This document shows, in pieces, positions 1-5,358 of a stretch of 11,265 nucleotides of DNA (position 1 is the stretch's first letter; every line of letters begins with the position of its first letter). Origin of the DNA: Candidatus Shapirobacteria bacterium. Its GTDB lineage: Bacteria > Patescibacteriota > Microgenomatia > UBA12405. The translations under genes and the position numbers were made by a program. Location of the stretch: the NCBI GenBank assembly GCA_028701645.1, contig JAQVQI010000013.1:1-11265 (forward strand). The letters are read 5' to 3'. Below the pieces are notes generated by a model, which was not told the origin of the DNA, did no database searches, and saw nothing but the letters and a program-made list of their open reading frames with translations.

Positions 1-8
1 TGTATAAA
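1..8 (+). promoter_or_regulatory. Possible -10 box for the left-edge RNA
   Basis: TATAAA at 3-8 is preceded by TG at 1-2, so a -10-like hexamer sits about 6 nt before base 14. The -35 region would lie outside the window, so this is only a suggestion. Confidence 0.3.
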
Positions 9-13
9 GTGAA

Positions 14-292
14 ACTTAGGTTTAATTTGTGAGAGACTGTGTGGGCCAGTCGCTTAATAGTATTCCAGGAAGCACACAGGAGAAAGTAAGCGAGATTCAA
101 AAAGGCGCTCAAAGGGCGAATCAATGCATATCGCATATACGCCGTAAAATTGTTTGCGCTGTTTTTCTCACTTCTATCAAACCGGAGGAATACAATTCCG
201 CCCACCCCTTCGACAATAATTTACTTCCTTTCTCTATTTTCCCTGGCAGTGTTGCTAACAAATACCAATAGTAACACTGCCTTTTCTTTTTT
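14..292 (+). ncRNA. Putative structured non-coding RNA of unknown family
   Basis: This stretch has about 41% GC over 1-240, visibly higher than its AT-rich neighbours, as expected of a structured RNA in an AT-rich genome. A -10-like TATAAA at 3-8 would start transcription near 14, and a strong terminator ends it near 290. Helices I can pair by eye: P1 29-36/164-171 (8 bp, one wobble); P2 37-43/73-79 (CTGTGTG with CACACAG); P3 50-56/87-93 (TCGCTTA with TAAGCGA), which interleaves with P2 as an H-type pseudoknot; P4 104-108/156-160; P5 115-118/140-143 with an inner 124-127/133-136; and a hairpin at 187-199. I looked for signatures of RNase P RNA, tmRNA, SRP RNA, 5S rRNA and 6S RNA and found none convincing. 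It could also be a structured 3' UTR or a decayed gene. Its function is unknown. Confidence 0.45.
245..292 (+). terminator. Intrinsic terminator ending the left-edge RNA
   Basis: GGCAGTGTT at 245-253 pairs perfectly with AACACTGCC at 273-281. The stem is extended by one G-T wobble and two more pairs (254-256/270-272) to 12 bp, around a 13-nt loop. A T-rich tract (TTTTCTTTTTT) follows at 282-292. On the minus strand the same hairpin is followed by AGGGAAAA and not by a T tract, so it works in the plus direction only. It therefore terminates a transcript coming from the left and not the nuclease gene that converges on it. Confidence 0.85.
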
Positions 293-305
293 AATTTCCT
301 AAAAA

Positions 306-791
306 TTATTCTTCTAATTCCCTAAATTCTCTTTGATATTTGTACGGATGTATAAAAGTGTATTCGTTAGCCATATCCGTTTCAACCATTTTTTTATTTA
401 TTAAAGTCGTGTCTCTCAAATAGACATATCTGAGCAAACGATTATAAACATCTCGGTCGTCTTGTGTTTCATCTTTCTCTAAATATATTTTTTGGTTTTT
501 TAATAAATTTTCCAAATATTGTTTCGATTCAATTGCTCTTTCCATAGTCTCTTCGTTCATCTCTGGAGCATCAATTCCAATTAATCTGATTGACTCAACT
601 TTATCTCCCATTTTTACCTCGATTGTGTCTCCATCAACCACCCTCACCAGCTCTACAAAATTATTACTATTTTTTAAATCAAAAAGTTCCGCCTTTTCTA
701 GTTTACCAAGTTTTATAGCTAAAAATAAAAATATTACCAACCCTAAAATTATTCCAAGCCAAACTTTTCGTTTCACACTTAAATTTACCAC
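306..791 (-). CDS. Membrane-anchored staphylococcal-nuclease-like (thermonuclease) protein
   Basis: 161 residues. An N-terminal positively charged stretch is followed by one hydrophobic segment (about residues 11-28), predicted to anchor or export the protein. The rest is one SNase domain: VVDGDTIEV (51-59), RLIGIDAPE (69-77) and DVYNRLLRYVYL (114-125). By alignment with staphylococcal nuclease, R69, E77 and R118 match the catalytic Arg35, Glu43 and Arg87, and D55/D74 match calcium ligands, so it should be an active Ca-dependent nuclease cutting DNA and RNA outside the membrane. The start is GTG at 789-791; a second GTG at residue 6 is equally plausible, and neither has a ribosome binding site. 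It lies 23 nt after tRNA-Gln on the same strand and may share its transcript. Nutrient scavenging or DNA uptake is a plausible role but is inference. Confidence 0.88.
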   Translation of the reverse strand: MVNLSVKRKVWLGIILGLVIFLFLAIKLGKLEKAELFDLKNSNNFVELVRVVDGDTIEVKMGDKVESIRLIGIDAPEMNEETMERAIESKQYLENLLKNQKIYLEKDETQDDRDVYNRLLRYVYLRDTTLINKKMVETDMANEYTFIHPYKYQREFRELEE

Positions 792-814
792 AAATACTAT
801 TTACTAAATTATTG

Positions 815-885
815 TTACCCCACATGGATTCGAACCACAATTACTACGTTCAGAGCGTAGTGTCCTACCATTAGACGATGGGGTA
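815..885 (-). tRNA. tRNA-Gln, anticodon CTG
   Basis: Read on the minus strand the cloverleaf is complete. The acceptor stem is TACCCCA/TGGGGTA, the D stem GTCT/GGAC with loop AATGGTA, and the anticodon stem CTACG/CGTAG with loop CTCTGAA. The anticodon CTG lies at 851-853. A 4-nt variable loop (TAAT) and a T arm with TTCGAAT loop follow. The U1-A72 pair is typical of glutamine tRNAs. The T stem has two G-T wobbles at its outer end. The discriminator base is A, and CAA rather than CCA follows, so CCA must be added by a nucleotidyltransferase. It decodes CAG. Confidence 0.95.
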
Positions 886-898
886 GAAAAGTCCACTT

Positions 899-904
899 AT
901 TATA
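899..904 (-). promoter_or_regulatory. -10 box of the tRNA-Gln (and nuclease) transcript
   Basis: A perfect TATAAT on the minus strand (ATTATA on the plus strand) lies 13 nt upstream of the mature tRNA 5' end. This predicts a start near 892 and a 7-nt 5' leader for RNase P to remove. No good -35 was seen. It lies back to back with the -10 box at 915-920. Confidence 0.6.
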
Positions 905-911
905 CGACAAA

Positions 912-920
912 TGCTATAAT
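912..920 (+). promoter_or_regulatory. Extended -10 promoter of the 54-codon gene
   Basis: A perfect extended -10, TG-C-TATAAT, lies at 912-920 with 8 nt to the ATG at 929, giving a predicted leader of about 2 nt. No convincing -35 hexamer was found, which is acceptable for an extended -10 element. Confidence 0.6.
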
Positions 921-928
921 TAAAGCCA

Positions 929-1093
929 ATGCAAACTATAGAACAACTAATTCAAGAATTAAAGCTAACTCCAGAGCAATCCAATGGAGTCAAAGATTAT
1001 ATCAATGGTCTTTTAGTTGAACTTCTTGAAAGTATTAAACAAGATCACATCAAAAACTTTGACGAAACTATCAACAATCTTAAAAACAACTAA
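929..1093 (+). CDS. Small helical protein, 54 residues, unknown function
   Basis: The frame runs from ATG at 929 to TAA at 1091-1093. The product is short, highly charged and probably all-helical: it opens MQTIEQLIQELKLTPEQ and ends with NNLKNN. It has no cysteine, signal peptide or membrane segment. Support comes from the extended -10 box immediately upstream and from the exact fit of its end to the convergent hydrolase gene, whose TAG stop overlaps it by 3 bases. The leucine pattern suggests a two-helix hairpin that might dimerise. I do not recognise the family. Confidence 0.6.
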   Translation: MQTIEQLIQELKLTPEQSNGVKDYINGLLVELLESIKQDHIKNFDETINNLKNN

Positions 1094-1800
1094 TTTTTAA
1101 GTATATATTTTGGTTTTTCTCTACCAATAGTAGTTTCTTCTCCATGTCCCGACATAACAACTGTGTCTTCCGGAAATTTCATTAATTTTCTTAAACTAAC
1201 AAATATATTTTCAGTTGACCCATATTCAAAATCTGTTCTACCCCGACAATCTTTAAACAAAGTATCTCCAGAAAATAGTATGGGTTTTTCGTCCCCCTTG
1301 TCAAAGGGGATAGGGGTAGTTTTACTTCCCCCTTTCTTTAAAGGGGGATAAGAGGGGGATTTTGGGGGATTGAAAAAGCACACCGATCCCGGTGTATGCC
1401 CAGGAGTTTTGATTATTTCTAAAATTTCATTACCTAATTTAATTTCTTTTGTTTTATCCAAATCAATATCAACTTTTTCTAAATTTGGAGCCTTAATCGC
1501 CATCTTTAAAAAATGTTGAGCCGTTTCTTTTTGCCTTTTAATCAAAAATAAATCTTTTTTGCTGGCACAATAGGGGATATTATAAATTAATTTCAAATCT
1601 AATGCCCCTAAGTTATGGTCAAAATGACCATGTGTTGCCAAAATATATTTTAATTTTAAACCTCTTTTTTCGACTTCTTCAGAAACCATTACCCCGTCAT
1701 CAGCTGCATCAATAATTACGGCCTCTTTGCTTGTTTCTTCCCATACTAAATAACTGTTTGTTTGCAATTCGCCCATAACTAACACTTCATGTTTAATCAT
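1090..1800 (-). CDS. Metallo-beta-lactamase-fold hydrolase, glyoxalase II-like
   Basis: 236 residues. The metal-binding signature HGHFDH is at 57-62, the next ligands are H135 (in HTPGS), D179 (in GDTLF) and H219 (in SGHGEET), so both zinc sites are complete. This set and the short length fit the glyoxalase II / YcbL group, which hydrolyses thioesters such as S-lactoylglutathione or related thiol esters; the true substrate cannot be told. Residues about 144-172 interrupt the strand-loop-strand before GDTLF and read NPPKSPSYPPLKKGG and onward. They are the translation of a GC-rich palindromic repeat at 1291-1370, and without them the protein would have a normal length near 207. The ATG at 1798-1800 has no Shine-Dalgarno but lies 5 nt after a -10-like TATTAT. 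Its stop overlaps that of the convergent 54-codon gene. Confidence 0.92.
   Translation of the reverse strand: MIKHEVLVMGELQTNSYLVWEETSKEAVIIDAADDGVMVSEEVEKRGLKLKYILATHGHFDHNLGALDLKLIYNIPYCASKKDLFLIKRQKETAQHFLKMAIKAPNLEKVDIDLDKTKEIKLGNEILEIIKTPGHTPGSVCFFNPPKSPSYPPLKKGGSKTTPIPFDKGDEKPILFSGDTLFKDCRGRTDFEYGSTENIFVSLRKLMKFPEDTVVMSGHGEETTIGREKPKYILKN
1291..1370. repeat. GC-rich palindromic repeat inserted in frame in the hydrolase gene
   Basis: The element contains two perfect short hairpins. CCCCTT/AAGGGG lies at 1294-1299/1304-1309 with a 4-nt loop, and CCCCCTTT/AAAGGGGG at 1328-1335/1340-1347 with a 4-nt loop. Further runs of G lie at 1313-1316, 1354-1358 and 1364-1368. Base composition differs sharply from the host gene. 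It stays open in the hydrolase reading frame and encodes a proline/lysine/glycine-rich loop containing PPLKKGG. It resembles dispersed palindromic elements that enter genes in frame, such as the Rickettsia palindromic elements, but a second copy is not present in this window. Confidence 0.75.
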
Positions 1801-1801
1801 A

Positions 1802-1811
1802 GGTTATAATA
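1802..1811. promoter_or_regulatory. Near-symmetric bidirectional -10 element
   Basis: Plus-strand TATAAT at 1805-1810 overlaps minus-strand TATTAT (plus 1806-1811), offset by one base within the 9-base palindrome-like TTATAATAA. The plus box is 11 nt from the ATG of the RRM gene, and the minus box is 5 nt from the ATG of the hydrolase. Only 21 bp separate the two start codons, so one symmetric element probably serves both genes. The 10-mer AGGTTATAAT here recurs before obg. Confidence 0.55.
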
Positions 1812-1821
1812 ACTCATATTT

Positions 1822-2547
1822 ATGAACGAGTCTAAACCAGTCTCAAAACGTCTTTTCGTTGGCAGTTTACCTTATCGGTTTACCGAAGGTCAACTCTTGG
1901 ATATATTTATCTCTGAAGGTAAAATTATTTCTCTGCGAATAATGCACAATAAATGGGGAAAAAGTCGAGGCATGGGTTACATCGAATATGAGTTAATAGA
2001 CGATGCTATTCGTGCCAAAGAAAAATATCACAATTTTCATCTAGGAGATAGAACCATCATTGTCGATTATGCCCAACCTGATCCATTTTTAACACCCGAG
2101 GGTCAAGCCCGCCACGAGGAAGCCCTAGAGAAACACCCCAACCGTCGTCAATCACAAACATATTTACCTCATCCTGACAGTGATTCCGATGAATATCAAC
2201 AACGTCGATTCCAGGCTCATTCAGACTCTCCTATTTCTTTTACTCGTAGATTAGACAATCAGTCTTTTTCCGGACAAGAATCAGGTCGACGTCAGTCAAA
2301 ATATAAAGGTGGAAAACCTGTTTTTAGCTCTGTTGGTAAATCACTAAATCGTAATAATATTGGAGAATATGTTCCCAAATTTTTTCCCGAAATTGATCCC
2401 AACAAAAAGAAATTTCGTCCTCGCCCTGGTCAAAAACCAGAATATAAATCTAGTTCACCTCTTCATGTCCGTTCTACTGTCTTTAAACAGCGAGTTTTTG
2501 GTTCTCGTATCGGTGCTAAATTCGCCGCCAAAAGCAAGAAGAAATAG
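1822..2547 (+). CDS. RRM-domain RNA-binding protein with long basic tail
   Basis: 241 residues. One RNA recognition motif spans about residues 9-86, with RNP2 as LFVGSLPY (11-18) and RNP1 as RGMGYIEY (49-56). The aromatic residues expected to stack on RNA bases are mostly kept (Y18 in RNP2; Y54 and Y56 in RNP1). After the domain comes a tail of about 150 residues rich in Ser, Gln, Pro, Arg and Lys. It looks disordered and ends in a strongly basic AAKSKKK. Typical bacterial RRM proteins are about 80-110 residues, so this tail is unusual. It probably binds single-stranded RNA in the cytoplasm, perhaps as a chaperone; the targets are unknown. The start is the only ATG near the -10 at 1805, with no Shine-Dalgarno. 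Dus follows after 27 nt. Confidence 0.88.
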   Translation: MNESKPVSKRLFVGSLPYRFTEGQLLDIFISEGKIISLRIMHNKWGKSRGMGYIEYELIDDAIRAKEKYHNFHLGDRTIIVDYAQPDPFLTPEGQARHEEALEKHPNRRQSQTYLPHPDSDSDEYQQRRFQAHSDSPISFTRRLDNQSFSGQESGRRQSKYKGGKPVFSSVGKSLNRNNIGEYVPKFFPEIDPNKKKFRPRPGQKPEYKSSSPLHVRSTVFKQRVFGSRIGAKFAAKSKKK

Positions 2548-2558
2548 TTTTCTAACTT

Positions 2559-2564
2559 TATAAC
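2559..2564 (+). promoter_or_regulatory. Possible -10 box before the dus gene
   Basis: TATAAC lies in the 27-nt gap after the RRM gene, 10 nt before the ATG, giving a predicted leader of about 4 nt. There is no clear -35. The gene may instead be read through from the RRM promoter. Confidence 0.3.
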
Positions 2565-2574
2565 TTTCTACTTT

Positions 2575-3615
2575 ATGAACTTTACAACTGATTATATTAT
2601 TGGTCTTTCACCTATGGACGGCATTACTGACGAGGCTTTTCGCTTAGTTCAGACTAAAATTGCCAAACCTGATTTAATGTTTACCGAATTTGTCAGTGCC
2701 GAAGGGATTTCCCGAGGTGGAATCAAACTTTACGATACTTTATTGTTTTCCCCAGAAGAATGCCCTATTATTGGTCAATTATTTGGAAAAGATCCAGAAA
2801 GTTTTTATAAATCAGCCATAATTTTGTGTGAATTAGGTTTTGATGGAGTCGATATCAATATGGGTTGCCCCGCCAAAACAGTTACCCAACACGGGAGTGG
2901 TGCCGCTCTAATCGCCAATCCAAAATTAGCTTTACAAATTATTGAGTCTACCAAAAAGGGGATTGAAGATTGGTATACAGGCAAAACCAAAATTTCCGAA
3001 CTAGACTTAAACAAAAAGACCCTTGATGTAATTAAACGCAACCAAAAATATTCTCAAATTAATAATCGACGATCGACAATCGAAAATCGACCATCGATTT
3101 CTGTTAAAACTCGTCTCGGTACCACTGAATCAACTGTCGATACTTGGATACCAAAATTATTAGCCCAAGATTTAGATTTTCTTACCATCCATGGTCGAAC
3201 ATTAAAACAAGCTTATGCAGGAGTTGCTAATTGGGAAGAAATTAAAAAAGTTGTGAATATGGCAAAAAATACTAAAACAAAAATCTTTGGCAATGGCGAT
3301 ATTCAAAATCGTCAACAGGGCATTGAGTATTGTCAAAAATATGGAGTCAATGGTGTTTTAATTGGCCGAGCAGCTTCAGGTAATCCTTGGTGTTTTAATA
3401 ACCACACTGCCAGTCCTAAAGAAAGATTTTCTGCCATGTTGCTTCACTCTCAACTTTTTGAGACTACTTTCCCCAGTCGTCAATTCGATAGTCTTCGCAA
3501 ACATTTTTTGCTTTACACAAAAAATCTTTCCTATGCAAAGTCGCTCAGAATGAAGCTTATTAGATTAAATTCGGTCAAAGAATTATTGTCCCTTGAAGAC
3601 GAGTTTCAGTCCTGA
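2575..3615 (+). CDS. dus: tRNA-dihydrouridine synthase
   Basis: 346 residues. This FMN enzyme reduces uridines in the tRNA D loop with NADPH. The TIM-barrel marks are in order: LSPMDGITDEAFR (11-23), GQLFG (67-71), INMGCPAKTV (94-103) with catalytic Cys98 and Lys101, SVKTRLG (176-182), IHGRT (205-209), NGDI (240-243) and the phosphate-binding IGRAASGNPW (263-272). A shorter helical C-terminal domain follows. Residues 164-175 (NRRSTIENRPSI) are encoded by a five-copy heptamer repeat at 3065-3099 just before the SVKTR strand and look like an insertion. The subfamily (DusA, B or C) is not clear; the motifs are closest to DusB. The stop is TGA followed at once by an in-frame TAA. No Shine-Dalgarno is present. 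Confidence 0.93.
   Translation: MNFTTDYIIGLSPMDGITDEAFRLVQTKIAKPDLMFTEFVSAEGISRGGIKLYDTLLFSPEECPIIGQLFGKDPESFYKSAIILCELGFDGVDINMGCPAKTVTQHGSGAALIANPKLALQIIESTKKGIEDWYTGKTKISELDLNKKTLDVIKRNQKYSQINNRRSTIENRPSISVKTRLGTTESTVDTWIPKLLAQDLDFLTIHGRTLKQAYAGVANWEEIKKVVNMAKNTKTKIFGNGDIQNRQQGIEYCQKYGVNGVLIGRAASGNPWCFNNHTASPKERFSAMLLHSQLFETTFPSRQFDSLRKHFLLYTKNLSYAKSLRMKLIRLNSVKELLSLEDEFQS
3065..3099. repeat. Five-copy heptamer repeat inside dus
   Basis: ATCGA starts at 3065, 3072, 3079, 3086 and 3093, an exact 7-nt period with variable last two bases (ATCGACG, ATCGACA, ATCGAAA, ATCGACC, ATCGATT). It remains in frame with the enzyme and codes for a polar loop. It resembles the short tandemly repeated heptamers known from cyanobacteria and other genomes. 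Confidence 0.8.
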
Positions 3616-3629
3616 TAAAGTAAAAAGAT

Positions 3630-4028
3630 ATGCCAGACGAAAACCAAGCCCTAAACATAATAAATACAGAATCGCTTATTAATACCGCCAACGCTCGACT
3701 CAATGACCTTACCTACGAAGCCAAAGAGTATAAGGCGATGTTAGATGAAATTTTAGAAAGTGACACTGAATTTCAAGAAATCGATAAAGAAGCCAAAAAA
3801 CAAGCCAAACTGAGAGCCACGGCTCGTCAAAAAGCGCTTAATACTCCTGGTGCTAAAACTAATATTGATAAACTCAAAGAAACTCAGTCCCAGTTAAAAG
3901 AGGTTAAAATAGCCCTGTCTGATTATTTAGCTCAATATGTCAAAATATCTGGATCAAACCAGATTGAAGGCCCAGACGGTGTTGTTAGACGAATCATTTA
4001 TACTGCCAAACTAGTTAAAACAAAATAA
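3630..4028 (+). CDS. Coiled-coil protein of unknown function, 132 residues
   Basis: I do not recognise the family. Residues about 10-110 are helical, with heptad-like leucine spacing and many Lys, Glu and Gln, in two stretches separated by a turn (NTPGAK, 71-76). The last 25 residues contain a beta-like segment with GPDGVVRRIIYTAKLVK, which could form a small hairpin. There is no signal peptide, membrane segment or cysteine. It starts 14 nt after dus and ends 17 nt before thioredoxin, with tandem stops TAA TAG, so it is probably cotranscribed with dus. The helical hairpin plus a basic end could suit a protein or nucleic-acid adaptor, but nothing in the sequence fixes a role. Confidence 0.75.
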   Translation: MPDENQALNIINTESLINTANARLNDLTYEAKEYKAMLDEILESDTEFQEIDKEAKKQAKLRATARQKALNTPGAKTNIDKLKETQSQLKEVKIALSDYLAQYVKISGSNQIEGPDGVVRRIIYTAKLVKTK

Positions 4029-4033
4029 TAGTT

Positions 4034-4039
4034 TATAAT
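4034..4039 (+). promoter_or_regulatory. -10 box giving a leaderless thioredoxin mRNA
   Basis: TATAAT lies just after the stop codons of the previous gene, exactly 6 nt before the ATG at 4046. The predicted +1 is therefore the A of the start codon. No clear -35 or Shine-Dalgarno was found. Confidence 0.5.
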
Positions 4040-4045
4040 ATTACC

Positions 4046-4360
4046 ATGACCCAAATAACTAAATACGAAGAATTTCAAACCGAAGTTTTAGATTCAAAAG
4101 AAATTGTCTTAGTAGACTTTTTTGCCACTTGGTGTGGTCCTTGTCAAATGCTTACTCCAGTTATTGAATCAATCGCTCTTGAATTTAAAGATAAAGTAAA
4201 AATCATCAAAATTGATGTTGATCAATCTCAAGATATTGCCACCAAATACAATGTTGCTAGTATCCCAACCGTGATCCTTTTTAAAGAAGGAAAGATAATT
4301 GATACTATTATCGGTTTTCGTCAAAAAGAAGATTTTATTAATGCCATAAATAAGGCATAA
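4046..4360 (+). CDS. trxA: Thioredoxin
   Basis: 104 residues, the normal length for a single-domain cytoplasmic thioredoxin. The redox site is WCGPC (29-33, cysteines 30 and 33) after VDFFAT, and the cis-proline is P74 in the ASIPT turn (71-75). Both are exact family marks. It reduces disulfides in client proteins using electrons from thioredoxin reductase, which is not encoded here. There is no signal peptide. It is preceded by its own -10 box, giving a probably leaderless mRNA, and is followed after only 2 nt by rlmN, so the two are almost certainly cotranscribed. The pairing is functionally sensible because RlmN chemistry forms a disulfide between two of its cysteines that must be reduced after each turnover; that link is my inference. 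Confidence 0.97.
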   Translation: MTQITKYEEFQTEVLDSKEIVLVDFFATWCGPCQMLTPVIESIALEFKDKVKIIKIDVDQSQDIATKYNVASIPTVILFKEGKIIDTIIGFRQKEDFINAINKA

Positions 4361-4362
4361 TA

Positions 4363-5358
4363 ATGGATTTAGTCAAACTAAAAGAATTTCTTGATAGTCA
4401 AAATTTACCCGCTTTTAGATTTCGTCAAATAGTCAAAAACTATTATTCAGGCCGTTATGCAAACTTTGATCAAATGACTGATCTTTCCTTGAGTTTACGT
4501 TCTCAACTTTCATCTCAATTTTCACTTTACTCGGTGGTTGAAGAAAAAATAATTGGCGACCAGTCAACTCAAAAAGTTTTACTCAAACTAGAAGATAATC
4601 AAAAAATCGAATCAGTTTTAATGAACTATGACGATTGGATTACAGCTTGTGTTTCTAGCCAAGTGGGTTGTGCTCTAAATTGTCAATTTTGCGCTACCGG
4701 CAAAATGGGTTTTATTAGAAATTTAAACCCTGAGGAAATTATTGATCAAATCATTTATTGGAATCAAAAAATATCTCCTTCTTTTGTCGGCCGAGTTGTT
4801 TTTATGGGCATGGGAGAACCTTTTTTAAATTGGGACAATTTGCTCGCCGCTCTAGAAATTATAAATTCATCCACCGGTTTAAACATCGGGGCTCGAAAAA
4901 TTAGTATTTCCACTGCTGGTGTAGCCGATAAAATAATTGAATTTGCCAATTTAGACACTCAAATCAATCTAGCCATTTCCCTTCATTCAACTAATCAATC
5001 TTTTCGTGAGACAATTATGCCCATTGCCAAGAAATACAATTTAGAAGAGCTTAAAAAGGCTTGTCTTTATTATGTCAACAAAACTAACCGACAATTATTT
5101 TTTGAATATGCCCTTACTGACAAAAACACCTCTCAAAATGATGCTCAGTTATTAGCTAATTTTATTCACTCTCATCATTTATTTTTTGTTAATTTAATTC
5201 CTCTTAATCCAGTCGAAGACGGACTTGATTGTGCCACTAAAGAACAACAAGAAAAATTTATGAATTCTCTTGACCAACTAGGGATTATATATTCACTTCG
5301 TCGTTCCTTTGGTCAAAAATTTTCCGCCGCCTGTGGTCAACTGGCCACCAACAAATAA
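4363..5358 (+). CDS. rlmN: Dual-specificity rRNA/tRNA adenine C2-methyltransferase RlmN
   Basis: 331 residues, full length. This radical-SAM enzyme adds a methyl group to C2 of A2503 in 23S rRNA and of A37 in some tRNAs. The [4Fe-4S] cluster motif is CALNCQFC (103-110), and the SAM-binding MGMGEP motif is at 148-153. The two mechanistic cysteines are present: C96 in CVSSQVGC, and C324 in the SAACGQL near the C terminus, which carries the methyl group. Other expected family elements are ISISTAG (180-186), LAISLH (203-208) and the LIPLNP strand (278-283). The start overlaps no Shine-Dalgarno and lies 2 nt after the thioredoxin stop, so translation probably depends on coupling. Confidence 0.97.
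   Translation: MDLVKLKEFLDSQNLPAFRFRQIVKNYYSGRYANFDQMTDLSLSLRSQLSSQFSLYSVVEEKIIGDQSTQKVLLKLEDNQKIESVLMNYDDWITACVSSQVGCALNCQFCATGKMGFIRNLNPEEIIDQIIYWNQKISPSFVGRVVFMGMGEPFLNWDNLLAALEIINSSTGLNIGARKISISTAGVADKIIEFANLDTQINLAISLHSTNQSFRETIMPIAKKYNLEELKKACLYYVNKTNRQLFFEYALTDKNTSQNDAQLLANFIHSHHLFFVNLIPLNPVEDGLDCATKEQQEKFMNSLDQLGIIYSLRRSFGQKFSAACGQLATNK

Noticed and set aside
28..60. tmRNA tag-like end (GTC GCT TAA TAG)
   Set aside because: The preceding codons do not form a typical tag, and no T arm or CCACCA-type 3' end is found downstream.
29..271. Plus-strand open frame of 80 codons starting at GTG
   Set aside because: Its composition is not protein-like, it lacks a ribosome binding site, it covers the predicted RNA helices, and its stop lies inside the terminator hairpin.
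625..807. Plus-strand open frame opposite the nuclease gene
   Set aside because: It is an antisense shadow of the nuclease coding region, with Ser/Thr/Lys/Phe-biased content and no start signals.
1291..1370. CRISPR-like or terminator function for the GC-rich palindromes
   Set aside because: The two hairpins are not identical repeats with spacers, and they lie inside an intact coding frame without T tracts.
2805..3041. Minus-strand open frame inside dus
   Set aside because: It is an antisense shadow; the plus frame carries all catalytic motifs.
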